This document shows positions 49,601 to 60,000 of a stretch of DNA of 60,000 bases, piece by piece. This stretch comes from Tubiluchus corallicola. Taxonomy: Eukaryota > Priapulida > Priapulimorpha > Priapulimorphida > Tubiluchidae. A program made the translations under genes and the position numbers. The stretch covers positions 188,001-248,000 of the forward strand of contig JAQGDQ010000085.1 of assembly GCA_030141605.1 (NCBI GenBank), read 5' to 3'. Below the pieces are notes generated by a model. It had not been told where the DNA came from, did not search any database, and saw only the letters and a program-made list of their open reading frames with translations. Numbering within the stretch: the stretch's first letter is position 1; every line of letters starts with the position of its first letter.

Positions 49601-50515
49601 TAGAAAGGCTTTTTGTCACTCCCTAAGAATACAGTGATTGTATGGCAAACATTGTATGGTGATTAATCAAAAGACTCATTAAATGTGTATTGTACTTAGT
49701 GTTTTATTTTCAAAAGGGAAATCTAGAGAATTTCGTTTCCTAGGACCTAGGGCCTCACTGTAGAGATTCGAACTGAAAAGGTTTTGGATGATAATGCACA
49801 GGTTTTGCTTAAATGGAATTACCGTCATGTTATTCAGATAACGATACAAAAATTTCAGTTGTGGAATCACGTCTAGTGAAGTGACTGATAGTGGCATTTA
49901 AGAGATTAATGTTTCTTGTAGATTGCTCGATTGCAGAAATTGATTGATCAAAACAATTCCAGCATCGATTACAATTTTAGCGAAGGCAATCGGCAGTCCT
50001 CCAGAATGGACGGTTGTAATGATGAGAGCAACAGGAAGGCACCAGAGTTAAATGTGCATGATAAGTGTGAGGAAAATACTTTAGATAGTCATGATTTCAG
50101 AGATGAAAGATCATGTTACACAAGAAGAAAAGCGATGTCCAGTCAGACTTGTGATGTCCTCAACAAGGGGAATGATTTTGAAGCAAGAAAACATGCTGAC
50201 TTGCCAAAAACGTTTGTTAATACAGCACTGCACAGACTAGCGGATGCTAAACAAAACAAAGTTGATGTAGCGACAGAAATAACTAGCCAGTTGAATGCTG
50301 TAGATGACTGTTCATCCCAAACTGACGTTTTTTCAAGAGGTAACCAATCGGGCCAGATTCAAGACATACCTTTGGATTTATCCGGGAATAGAGCCTCGTC
50401 AGAGGAACAGTGGACTGTGCTAGATAACGATGGTCAAATGCAGCCTCTGCAAACAACACCTACTAGTTTAGATTTACCAAATGTAGACCGTTTAGGAACA
50501 GTGGACAGTAGCTAG
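40635..50515 (+). CDS. CLCC1: Chloride channel CLIC-like protein 1 (CLCC1/MCLC-type), complete
   Basis: CLCC1 is an ER membrane protein described as an anion channel that supports ER ion balance. Nine coding exons: 40635-40823, 41673-41867, 42445-42558, 42709-42816, 46569-46709, 47542-47730, 48004-48185, 49054-49153, 49922-50515. All introns are GT-AG; those after exons 1-6 are phase 0. The product is about 603 residues (human protein about 550). Residues 1-27 form a signal peptide, followed by a short luminal motif, DDRSDWVDPGDMINYD, that matches CLCC1. Exon 2 has a cysteine-bearing region and YLRRYARILLKLF. Exon 5 encodes two membrane spans ending in SIPWNWLHLYK; exon 6 ends in LVDPLWEVPPTK, the best-conserved CLCC1 signature; exon 7 encodes a third span. 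Exons 8-9 give a long, polar, probably disordered tail. I found no missing exon: exon 4 runs directly into the first span as in the family. Confidence 0.92.
40824..42444 (+). other. CLCC1 introns 1 and 2
   Basis: Intron 1 (40824-41672) shows nothing recognisable. Intron 2 (41868-42444) contains the reverse-oriented LINE-like fragment at 41956-42183. The acceptor used for exon 2 (41671-41672) is the one that keeps frame; an AG near 41595 would bring in a TAA. Confidence 0.6.
41956..42183 (-). mobile_element. LINE reverse-transcriptase 3' fragment
   Basis: The minus strand encodes FVDEAINIKQFKACLDKHW and then QQNPSKFTDP. The pattern (short lead, FKxxLDKHW, and soon after the end of the frame) is common at the C-terminus of non-LTR retrotransposon ORF2 proteins. 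Only the last part is present, as in 5'-truncated insertions. Confidence 0.5.
43403..46116 (-). mobile_element. pogo/Tigger-like DNA transposon, decayed and interrupted
   Basis: The left end on the plus strand (CAAAGGGCGTCGCTTAATAG) and the right end on the minus strand (CAGTAGGCACCGCTTAATAG) form terminal inverted repeats of about 28 bp, both flanked by TA. Subterminal ATTAACCG and AATAGACTC motifs recur inside both ends, as in pogo elements. A C-terminal transposase-like peptide is readable on the minus strand at 43709-43816. A second inverted-repeat element sits inside (44208-45954). The element inserted in CLCC1 intron 4. Confidence 0.65.
44208..45954. mobile_element. Nested inverted-repeat element within the pogo-like copy
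   Basis: TAAAGGGGGAATATCA at 44208 recurs inverted at 45939-45954. Pairing extends about 35 bp inward (AAAAT-AAGTT motifs) and reappears further in as AACTTGGCAAAAT at about 44270 and 45730. Interior frames are broken. Superfamily not assigned; no clear target duplication. Confidence 0.55.
48600..48793 (-). repeat. tRNA-derived SINE-like element, copy 4 (different head)
   Basis: On the minus strand the head reads CTCACGTGGTAGAGCATGG then GGGTTCAAATTT, a recognisable tRNA A and B box pair. The body continues to about 48600 and matches the partial copies at 7525-7620 and 48911-48960 (shared GCCAGAATTTTTA, AAACCATTGC, CATTGCGG). It lies in CLCC1 intron 7. Confidence 0.55.
48911..49000 (-). repeat. 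Second body fragment beside SINE copy 4
   Basis: ATTAATTATGGCTGTG with TTTGCCAGAATTTTTATAAACC repeats part of 48601-48650. It is followed at 48963-48997 by a 35-bp stretch nearly identical to 48592-48626 (TAGTAATTATTAGTTAGTTT core). Confidence 0.5.
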
Positions 50516-50792
50516 TGTGATGCAAACTCGAGGGTAAATTATACGTAATTGATTGTAAATATATCAGTGAAGCATACTAGCAGAGTTTGTATGATGCAAA
50601 CTTGAGTGTAAATGTTATTACTCAATTTGTTCGGATATAATTTTTGTAAAATGTAAATGAAACATTACAGCAGAGCTGAAGTGACATTTGTTTACAGAGA
50701 TCAGTAGCTTGTGTGATAAAAACTCCAGTTTAAATTATCATTAGTTAATTTATTGACTGTATATACATAAATTTCTGCAGCATAGCAGAGTT
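50505..50792 (+). repeat. Three-copy tandem repeat spanning the CLCC1 stop codon and 3' UTR
   Basis: Units begin CAGTAGCTAGTGTGATGCAA (50505), TGTATGATGCAAACT (50588) and CAGTAGCTTGTGTGATAAAA (50702). They end CAGAGTT, CAGAGCT and CAGAGTT at 50587, 50676 and 50792. The TAG at 50513-50515 is inside unit 1; in unit 3 the same position is a TTG. The units are about 83-90 bp and well diverged. Confidence 0.7.
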
Positions 50793-50887
50793 AAGTAATT
50801 AGCAGTTAGTTGCTGGCAACTACTTTAACATATGTAACTATTGACAGTAACATCGATTAGCTCTTAATAACAAAAATAGGGACAATG

Positions 50888-50893
50888 AATAAA
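50888..50893 (+). terminator. Candidate CLCC1 polyadenylation signal AATAAA
   Basis: An AATAAA about 370 bp after the stop codon, followed closely by another (ACCAATAAA). It is the first canonical hexamer I noticed after the stop on this strand. Confidence 0.35.
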
Positions 50894-53892
50894 AAAACCA
50901 CCAATAAAAAGCAAGGAAAAAGGAAGGGCATAATGTTTTAAACTACCACTGCAGTTCTTCAGGTGAACAAAAAGAATAAAAATGGAAAAAAATCAGCAGG
51001 AATTACTGGAGATACTAAACTAATTTTCTGGGAGTTTTTTTTTTTGTTTATATTAGTAACATAAAAATGGTATCACACTAAACAGAATGCAAACACATAG
51101 AAAAAGTACAGAAGCTCAGCAAATAAAAACACAACAGAGAAACATAGATAGCAGTATAAAATAACTAGGCACAGTCGTAAAACAGAGTACAAAAGAAACT
51201 AATGAAATGTCTGTCTGACTTATGGGCAGGAAAAAAGTTGTCAAACCATTTAGGATACTAAAATTCATCGACTATTAACTTTTTCTAATAATTTAACTTA
51301 ATACTTTGGGGTTTTGCTTGAAGTAATGCCTCACTTTGCTGGCATAGTCATTATATTATTAAGCAGACATTTTCAAATGAAATTTGAATACTATCCATAG
51401 TTAACTTTTTCATATAACTTAATCGGGACTTTGATCTTTTGGCTGTTGTTTGCATTGTGTTCACTGTTTTCTTCTGATTAATCACCTTATGCTGCTTTAC
51501 TCTTTTCTTACTCATTCTCTTCTCCATCAGTTGCATTCTGTTTATAATCTGGGTCTGCTGTGCTTTTTTACATGCCTTTATAGTGGGATTTCCTTTTATG
51601 TTTACAATATATAGCTCTGTAGTTCTAGTAATTCCTTGATTTTTTGTTCACTTGAACTACAGTAGTAGTTCAAATGTTTGGACTTCTTTCTTTTTCATTG
51701 TTTTCTAATTGCAGGATTTGTTATTCATCAGCTATTGATAATGTTCATTACCTATGTGCAGTAATTAATGATGTGAACTGCCGTACTTTATCGCCATCTT
51801 GACCTAAGGCATCTTTCATTTTTTATACATTTGTAGGTATTATATTAAGTATTAACCTGTTTTCAATGAAAAATTGCTGTTAATTTAGTTTAGTTGTAAT
51901 ATCACGAACGTCAAAGTGTTCTCGATTCAGTTTTTGCACACAGATTTTAAGACATGTGAATATAACCAATTTCCACATGGAATAAACATTAAACACACAA
52001 CCACTGTTTTTCCAGAAAAATACATGTACTTTTATTATTACTTCATTTTAACTTTGCTTAATACCTGCCTTCGTGATTTCTGAATTTGAACAGAGCACTT
52101 CAGTGCATAGATCTGCATATGAGCACATCAGAAAATGAAATTATTTTGCTTTTGTACAAGTGCAAAAAATTGCATGCAAAAAGTGCAAGTACTCATAAAG
52201 TACACTTGCACATGACATACAAGCTTTATAGCAAGGTGACTCAATACACAAAATGAGTGAATTTTACTGTACTTCATTTTCCTTATATAAAATCGCTCTA
52301 ACCTGCCAAGAAATAAAAACTTTCGGGGTTAAATCTCTTTTGATATGACATATAAACTAAGAAAAAACTTGAATAAAGAGTTCTCGGTAAATGGAATGAT
52401 GACAAAGTCAGAATTAATTTCATCTTTTATATTAAAATTTTAGTATGTAAAGTAATGGGAAAACACTGAATAGCATAAATTACAATAGATGTAACGTAAA
52501 AACAGTAACAGGATAAAAAAAACTACAAGCTTATCTAACATCTTTGTTAACAAGAATGCGTTCTCAGTTCTTGGACAGTTTTATACTCAATCTCATGCTT
52601 GGTTGCTTTTTACTTATTAATAAAAATTACACCAGAGAGCAACGAATACACAGTAAGGTAATAAAAATAGCAACAAATAACAATTACAGTAGAATTTTAG
52701 TATAAGCTTCACTTCACACGGTGCCTAAGTGAACAAATAAGCTGTTCTAAAGTTTACAAACTGAGCGACAGCAAGTTTTCCAATGCAAATAATAAATACC
52801 TACTTACTCTAACAATCTTTACTATGCTATCGTCAAAAAACAACAGGACAAAAACACTTAATACATACTCAGATGTATTTGCAACACTGGTTATTTACAT
52901 CTGTGCTTTGTTAAAGTTATTCATTGACTTCTCACAAACTGGGCTTGGGTACCAAAAGTTTATCTAAATAAATAAGATCCAACATTTCGCATCTAAAACA
53001 CTCGATGCTACTGGCTGGTTATACAGTATTTTACTTTTATATTATTCCAAATTGTAGCGAATACCAACTTATCCCCCTCAGCAAATTAGTGTCAAACATT
53101 AGCTTTTGAACAACCAAGTTATAAATATTCCCTTATAGTGAAAAAAATTAATTCACCTGTTACAGTTAATTTAAGGTATTATATTACTGTGTTTAATATT
53201 ATTATTTTATGTAGGTAACGTACATTCTTTACAAAAGAAATATTCTGCATAAAAATTACACTACGACGATACACAACGAGAAAATTGAAGATAACAAACT
53301 AAAGTTTCAACTCGTAATAGATACAACAGGTACTAATGGGTCTACAATTACTTATGTACACTGTACAATTCATTTTACACTTCTTTTGTAGCATCACGTT
53401 AATATTTAAATCAGAGCAGTCGAGTTTTGCAAAAATTCATACCTAACGAGCATTAATCAGATAGGCCATCTCACACTGTACAGCCCAATTTTATTACCAC
53501 AATCCCATAGGCCGTAGCTAATAAATTTACTACAATCAGTGCTAGCAAATGTTAGGTAATAATAAAATACTTTTGTTGGTGTGTTTATTTACAGCTGCAA
53601 GCAATATGTAGTGCTCATCTTTTCTTTAATTAAAGTAAACTGGTAAATTTTGGTGTTTATCGTTAATGTCTCTAAACAGACTTTTCAAATGTTTAAATAA
53701 GCTAACAGTCAAAATCGGAAACAAACAAAACAATGCACAAATATGCTAAACGTATCCGACAAAGTTTCATTTATACGCGACACAATGGTCATGAAATAAA
53801 AAGTATTAGCATTATATGTGAAAAATTGACAAGAAAATATGCACTCAAATAAGTGGCTATTATTGACTACTGGTGTGTATCGTTTTGCGGAG

Positions 53893-53898
53893 TTTATT
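53893..53898 (-). terminator. Candidate KDM4 polyadenylation signal
   Basis: Plus-strand TTTATT reads AATAAA on the minus strand, about 170 bp beyond the KDM4 stop codon. Such hexamers are frequent in AT-rich DNA, so support is modest. Confidence 0.28.
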
Positions 53899-54068
53899 AC
53901 TCCACTTTTTGCTTTTGAGGGCTGTACACAACAGTGCTTCAAAGTTCTTATTTAAATGGTTTACGATCAATTGTAGTCCTGATATAAACTACAAACAATA
54001 AAATTCTAACTGTGAACATTTACATATACAAATATGACGTATGATACAAAAAAACGTGTTCGCTGAGA

Positions 54069-57000
54069 TTATGTAGAAACTAGTTCCTCGCCCAAATACT
54101 TGCTGTTTGCAATGCGCTGACGTTTAGATGTTTGCACCTTTTGTTGTTCTGCAAAGATGTCTTCGTGGCGACGTTCCGTTGCAAGTGACTAAAAGTTTAA
54201 AAAAAGTTATGGATACCACGGGAGGGAGTTTGCAGGAATACTCAAATTAATAACAGGTAAAACATTATTTTTGACAGAAGTTTCAAAAAAATTGTGATAA
54301 TAATACATTGGCACTTTATCAAGAAACAAAATAAATATTTTTGGCAGTTTTAAAGCAGTAACATGCATATACAAAACAGCTTGGGATAAATCCACACAAG
54401 CTGCGTTTCCTAAATTACTTACATATCTTGACTTAACCTTCTTTGGTAGCTTTTCATCCAAACCGTAAACATCTATCTGTTTCACCGTTAATTCTGAACC
54501 ATCTTCAAACTCGACCTAATAACGAAATAATCAATGATGCATCATACAACTAAATACTGAGGTTGTAAGATAAGATCCCATCAAATTATGATGCACTTTT
54601 ATTTCTTTCATTGTGCCTAATATTCTTCCCTTGTAACTCCACTACGGAATGCCAAACTACGAACTTTATTTGAAGAACACATCAGTAAAAATAATAATAA
54701 TAAGATGACCATTAAATGGTAAATAAGTAGAATGTGGCTCCTTACCAGGTACATTAAACGTTCATGAGTGCCTTTATAAACACCCCCGTAAACAATTCCA
54801 TCAGTCCATTTTACTTCCACCTGTGTGTCTGATGGCGGCGGACCATCTTTTAAACAATTATGTGACTGAAATTTCAAAGCCAAATATTAGGACACTTAAA
54901 ACATGGAAAAACTTTTGATATTCCGAGAATGAAGTGGTAAGCAAATTGACAAAAAATACTGTTAAACCACCCAATCACTCACACAATGCCTTATAACATA
55001 TAATATAACTAAGCCACTTTAAACTCATAAAAATAGTAATTTCACCACTAAATCCTGAGGAAACAAATCTTCACTGTATGAGCCATCATCAAAGTCAACT
55101 TCATAAAACAGCTGCTTTGTGATACTGATGATCTCGCATTTGTAGTAACGCCCATTTTTGTGCTTCGCGATGACCGAATCGCCGAGTTTAAGATCAGGTT
55201 TTTTGGGCGGTGGAGCCTACAAAAGATTTACAAGTTACTATTAGTATTTATCTATTACTTTTTACAATCTCCATAACATTGGGACAGAAACTTTAATTCG
55301 TTAAGCTAATGTTTTCACCACTTCAAAAAGTAATGTAGGAAAAGTGCTAATAGTAAGATGCGACAAAGTCTTGCTTTCGATATGCAAGACAATTTTTACA
55401 AGAGACGTTTCTGTCATGCTACATATAATCAAACCTTGACCTTTTTGCCAGAATGTCGTGGACATGTGACGTAGATGAGATATGGCCAGCCAGACGTCTC
55501 AAATGGCATTCCAGAACCCATTGCACATGTAACGTGAAAAGCCATCGAACACTTTCCAGCTGAGCACTGTATACAAGCATGCGAGGAATGCAGTGACCGC
55601 TTCATCCATTCGTGGCAAAATACACATTTCTGAAATACAGAAAAGAAAATGCAAATAAAAAACTACATGCAACTGCAAACCCACTTGCAAATAGCTAAGT
55701 ATAACCACGAAAAATAACTTGCAAAGTACGTACCAGTCGAAGTCGTGCTGGAGGGATTTTATTTATGACAACTGGACCTCTTCGAATTGCATTTTCAAAC
55801 GATGCCTCCGGTATCACTATCACACATACAATATGTGCCCATCGACCATCAGTAGTTGGTTTTATCGCACCACCCCTGAGAGTACACAAACAGCACTCCT
55901 AGAAACAAAGATAATTTTATTATTACAAAGTAATGCAAGCCTCTCTAGTAATGTTTCTCTTATTCAAATCAAGCTACACTCAGCTAAGAAACAGATAAGA
56001 CAAATGGCTGCTAAAACATCTAGGTAAAAACACAGCATTCACACCACAAGTCGTCAGATTGTTAAAAAACGACAAACTGTTTGGTCTTCACTAGAAGTGG
56101 ATATGACTTTTGCCAGTTAAAGGACTCGCAAGTGCCAGCATATTACTGAGCATGACTTACAGCATCAAATTGCTCCATGGTGCATCGCTCACATAACCAT
56201 TCTTCTTTCTCTCTTGCACCCAAAACTCCATAGCAACCTTTAAAGAGAAAATTTCTAAGCTAATATTAACATGCAATTTGTAATCACCTATAAAAATATG
56301 ATCATGATGACAACTTCGTTAAGTTGAAATTAAAAGTCGGCATTAAAATTAACACAAACACTATGGAAACTTAAATAAAAAAGGGAACATTATTTCTGCT
56401 TGCAAAAGTTGTTTAAGAAATGAAACTAAGAGTTAACTCATATGTTACATTATTACTGAGGCAAGGACAAGTAATGTTTACTAGCCTTGTTAAAAGTTTA
56501 GGTACCCAGTATAGATCAATTTGGAATTGTATCACTTCCTTTACCAACTAGACCAGAGACTGCAGACTGTAGGTTCATTGGCAGCATCAGTTCAATGTGT
56601 TAAAATAAATTATTTAACAATAGCAACTGGACAGCTCATGTAATCCATTCTTCTAAAGAAAAAACTAACTGATATAATGTCAAAAAAGGCATATAAACTT
56701 ACTTGCATGAACACAAAGACTACACTGAGAGCAAACGAGTAGTGGACTCAACATTTCATCATCCAAGTTTAATTCCTCACCCTCGGTGATATTAGGATTA
56801 GAACCGGACGTGAAACATAACTCTGGAACCCAAGGTGCAGTTCGACCTGGTAAGGAATCTGGCTGTACAGTAACCTTTTTTGGTGATTTTCCTCTTTTTT
56901 CTTCACTGTCCTAAAACATTATCAAAAGAAATTAGTAGCACTTGTGAGAAACTTCATTCAATTCCCAGCTGTTAAAGTCTTTGAAAATTGGTGTCACGAA

Positions 57001-59900
57001 GCAAATGCGTGCATTTGACAATTGTGCACCGACTAATGGACAAGCGTGCAAATGCATTCTTAAAAAATTCTTTACTGTTTGTTTTACAGATTACTTAGTT
57101 TCCAACTAGTAGCAAATTTTATGCGTTTCATTTTGGTGTTACTACACTCAAGTTGAATTTTGAGGTAAATTTCAGGGAAAGTTAGGTACACTGGATATAA
57201 ATAACGGGATGCTAGTGTAGCTTTGGCGCAAATACGTTCAGACAACTACTTATGTCAACAACATGTTAAAGTGAGAAAACACATCCCTATGTAAGCATGA
57301 TTGGAAACTGACACAGTATTTGCAATCATTTTAGGGTTAGAGAAAAGGAAATCCTATGAATTTTAATTTTTTTATAGATTTTTGTATAAACCAAAGCGCA
57401 AACACAGTAGAACATGTGACTACACACCTCAACCGGTCTTAAGAGGTAGCATACAGCACAATGTGGTTCTTCTAATGATTGTTCACGGTTATACTCAATC
57501 TCTGCTTCCATGGATATTCTCCGACTTTGCCAAAGAAGATTCAGCTTTTTTGCCCAAGGCTCCATGTTTTGTTCTTCAACAACATCTACAATACAAAAAA
57601 GCTTCAAAAGTGACTGATTCATTTATGCAGTGCTTTGATGACAATTAAGAGCCTTACACTTTACACCCATTCTGTCCAAAGCTTTCTTTTCAAGACTTAA
57701 CAAAGAAAAATATTACAATATTTATTGAACTGCAAATTTAAAAGATGGTCGGTGTTCACTAGACATTCTAAGGAAAATTAACAAACATTACCATCTTCAC
57801 TGCTAGATGGCGGATCAACCAGCTTCGATGTTTTGTGAATGGGATGTCGTCTTGCTTGCTTCTTATTTCCCTTCTTATGAGGTAACACCAAAAACACTTT
57901 TGCGTCGTTACTTGACACACTGGTAGAATCGTCTTCTGGGTGTAAAGGAACACCATTTGGCGACACAACACGTTTACCATTCAGAATATCATTTGCCACT
58001 TTTGTGATAAGGTCTAAACCAGATGTTGAAGGCACAGGCGGTGCAGGCTCAGCCTTCGATGAATATGCGTGGAACATGTTTATAGTTGACACAAATGCAC
58101 TGGGTGGTATCTCACTATCACCTATAACTTCATATGCCTGAGTGTCATACGGAAACAATGTTGGCGGTGGCCCCAGCTCATAGTCAGGTGGGACGTCTTC
58201 AGTGACAACAGTTTTCAGTTCGTCATCTGCAGACTTCTTTGATAATGGTTCACCACGTGAATAATCTTCTGCTGCGTTGAGTTTCCGCTTCACGAGCTTT
58301 ACATCATTTGAGTCCTAAATAACAAAAAAAAACTGTTAAGTAAAAATTAGATGGAGTAGACTGACATACAACATACTTCTGTTGTGTCTAATCGCCCGGA
58401 TAATATTTTTTATCGCACACATGGCCGGGAAATTTATAATTTTTTTTGTACGTTCATATGCATACTTGATGCAGATATAAAAGATATATTTTTAATTTAA
58501 AAGTAAAACACAATTATTCTAACTCTTTCAGGGGATGTGGCCATGTTTTTCTAAGGCTAATTCTCGGCCAGGATTGCTGTTTCGTATGATGCTCATCGCA
58601 TTGGAGGCTAAAAGTATCGAATTTTCTGCCAAATCAGTGTATAAACGACCGAATAGTGTTGCCGCTTATACCATAATTATCACAACATACGTTCAGGATA
58701 CAAAAAAAGAAGATTACAAAACAAAAAGCTAAAAAACAAAGCGTGAAAAAATTACTGCTGACAAGTGGGAAATAAGCAAACTTCGATTTCAACTAATTTT
58801 AAATATTCCGAGATTTAGCCACACCGATAAGATAGTGTGCACGCAAAGGTAGTGCTACACTGCTTGATGTTTATCGTGTGATTTTTGTGGTTTTTCCAAG
58901 AAAATAAGTGCAAATGACAATGTTACAGCAATCGATTTAAATCGACAGCTGAAAAAACAACGATGATCAGAAACAAAATCAAAATCGACTACAATCAATT
59001 AATAGATCCTCTCTCTATTTTTACACTAGTGCACACCGCCCTCAAAATCAGTAAAAAAATTTGAAGTATTTGTTCAGGTAACTACCTTTATTTTGCATAT
59101 TTTACAAATGGGTTTCACACAATTGTAAGCACAAATCTCAAGAACTTCCCTAGCCAAACTTTTAAAGGCAAGCGGACATAATACAAACTACTAAGTACTA
59201 TAACAGTGACGAGAACGTTAGCTCGGAAATTTCAAAGCACAAGGAACTTGTCGGTCAGCATCTAAAACCAGCACACGATTACACAGACTAGTATTTACAC
59301 CAGCTCAGGTTACAAATTGTTTTCATAACATTTTCAATGGTTTACAGTATTGGTAAAAATCAGGATAGTGTAGTAACAGGAAAGTAAATAAATTACATAG
59401 TTGCACACAACTTTTTCGGATAAAATCTAGAAACTTCAGTTTTACTCACCTGTCTTATTTGGTCTGGCATTTCTTGGTTCATATTTGCTGCTCCTTCTTC
59501 TCCCTCTTGCTTAATACATACAGTTTGACTCGACGTATTTTCATTCATATCTGACAATGTAACGTCACTTCGCACTAAGTCGTCAGGCGACTGTATAGAT
59601 TCTAATGCAGAGTTCACCGACGTTGATGCAGGAAGGTTGGAGTCACTTTTCACAAATGTATATTTTAAGACTGGTGACTTAGAATGCTCATCACTTAAAG
59701 AAAACCTGTATTTTATCAACTGTGATGCTGAGGATTGTGCCTGTAACACGTTTTCAGTTTGTGAAGCTGAAGAGTCTGGTAAACGTGCAACACTGTCTAT
59801 CAGCTGCTCGTATCTTGACAACAAACTCTTATCATCCGATGATTTTTCGGCTACTCCTTTGAGCTTAGTTTTATCGTCAAGTATCTCATCCAGCAAATTA
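54069..59900 (-). CDS. KDM4: Lysine-specific demethylase 4 (KDM4/JMJD2-type), C-terminal part, 5' end outside window
   Basis: KDM4 enzymes remove methyl groups from H3K9 and H3K36; this part holds the chromatin readers. Eleven exons from high to low: 59450-59900, 57792-58314, 57428-57585, 56703-56910, 56161-56237, 55734-55898, 55441-55629, 55046-55216, 54746-54865, 54423-54515, 54069-54188 (stop TAA at 54069-54071). All introns are GT-AG, with about 757 residues in frame. The first two exons encode a low-complexity Ser/Glu/Pro-rich linker. Next comes the pre-PHD segment WAKKLNLLWQSRR/EIEYN, a PHD (EPHCAVC, LLVCSQCSLCVHASCYGV, WLCERC), an extended PHD (ECCLCTLRGGAIKPT, WAHIVCV, KCVFCHEW, FHVTCAMGSGM) and a double Tudor (exons 55046-54423). 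The JmjN and JmjC catalytic domains must lie above 60000. Paralog assignment (A, B or C) is not meaningful for an invertebrate copy. Confidence 0.94.
54423..55216 (-). CDS. KDM4: KDM4 double Tudor domain exons
   Basis: Three exons encode a hybrid double Tudor that in KDM4A binds H3K4me3 and H4K20me3. The first Tudor reads LGDSVIAKHKNGRYYKCEII and YEVDFDDGSYSEDLFP. The second reads QVEVKWTDGIVYGG and VEFEDGSELTVKQIDVY. The Phe of VDFDD and the Trp and Tyr of KWTDGIVYG match the aromatic-cage positions known in KDM4A, so methyl-lysine binding is probably retained (inference). The domain ends at LPKKVKSRY, and the final exon adds a basic tail (SKRQR). Confidence 0.9.
56238..59449 (-). other. KDM4 introns longer than 300 bp
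   Basis: Introns 56238-56702, 56911-57427 and 58315-59449. AT-rich; I see no repeat, exon or RNA gene in them. Confidence 0.55.
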
Positions 59901-60000
59901 CTGAAAATGAGATGTCATGTCATTAAAAGACAATCTATTTCCTTTAAGTACTAATTTCTAGACAATCTTGTATTCTATCTAACAGACCATAGCATGATAA

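Larger units (their letters stand above)
46710..49921 (+). other. CLCC1 introns 5-8
   Basis: Introns 46710-47541, 47731-48003, 48186-49053 and 49154-49921. Intron 5 has scattered CGATA-type motifs, and intron 7 holds SINE copy 4 and its duplicated flanks. Nothing is seen in the others. Confidence 0.55.
50793..54068. other. Intergenic region between convergent CLCC1 and KDM4
   Basis: Holds the remaining 3' UTR of CLCC1 and the probable 3' UTR of KDM4. AT-rich with no supported gene. A Lys-rich frame at 51351-51536 on the minus strand has no recognisable domain. Confidence 0.55.

Noticed and set aside
1090-51340. Short similarity between 1120-1290 and 51225-51345 (AAAAAAGTTGTCAAA, TTGCTTGAAGTAA)
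   Set aside because: The two matching words are in different relative orientations and are short; in AT-rich DNA this is not enough to claim a repeat family.
51351-51536. Lys-rich 61-residue frame on the minus strand
   Set aside because: Composition reflects AT-rich DNA; no domain, no splice context and no second copy.
1-60000. A functional cluster linking GLT1, CLCC1 and KDM4
   Set aside because: The three products act in unrelated processes, are separated by kilobases and have mixed orientation; neighbouring position is most likely incidental.

Overview
The window is nuclear DNA from an animal. It is AT-rich, and its genes are split into many exons. All 47 introns that I could bound by two coding exons have GT-AG ends, and the reading phase is preserved across every junction. 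Glutamate synthase is absent from vertebrates, while a KDM4 with PHD and double Tudor domains is typical of metazoans. Together with tRNA-derived SINE-like repeats and small inverted-repeat transposons, this points to an invertebrate or invertebrate chordate. I cannot name the species.

There are three protein-coding genes. (1) Positions 3325-32306, minus strand: a 30-exon glutamate synthase (GOGAT, GLT1-type) with a complete start and 1566 codons in the window. They cover the class II glutamine amidotransferase domain, the central domain, the FMN/3Fe-4S synthase domain and the GXGXG domain. The NAD(P)H-binding small-subunit part is not in the window; it must lie beyond position 1 if the gene is intact. 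(2) Positions 40635-50515, plus strand: a complete nine-exon CLCC1-type gene (chloride channel CLIC-like protein 1), about 603 residues with a signal peptide and three membrane segments. (3) Positions 54069-59900, minus strand: the 3' part of a KDM4 lysine demethylase (last 11 exons, about 757 residues). It holds a disordered linker, PHD, extended PHD and double Tudor domains; the catalytic JmjN/JmjC part lies beyond position 60000. GLT1 and CLCC1 are divergent across about 8.3 kb, and CLCC1 and KDM4 are convergent across about 3.5 kb. The products act in unrelated processes (nitrogen metabolism, ER chloride/membrane function, chromatin), so nothing suggests a joint pathway.

The introns and intergenic DNA are full of repeats. 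They include a foldback element of about 380 bp (30988-31370) and a shorter hairpin (5413-5547). A pogo/Tigger-like DNA transposon with TA duplications (43403-46116) has a second inverted-repeat element nested inside it. A diverged repeat of about 450 bp is present twice in opposite orientation (2382-2850 and 21810-22250) and keeps a short conserved reading frame. Other repeats are several tRNA-headed SINE-like copies, a LINE 3' fragment, a hAT-like GC-rich segment, minisatellites, a long TATTC pentanucleotide array and a GA tract. I saw no tRNA gene that looks functional, no rRNA, no CRISPR array and no prokaryotic features. Nothing here is clearly a new biological system; the strongest undescribed items are the repeat families.
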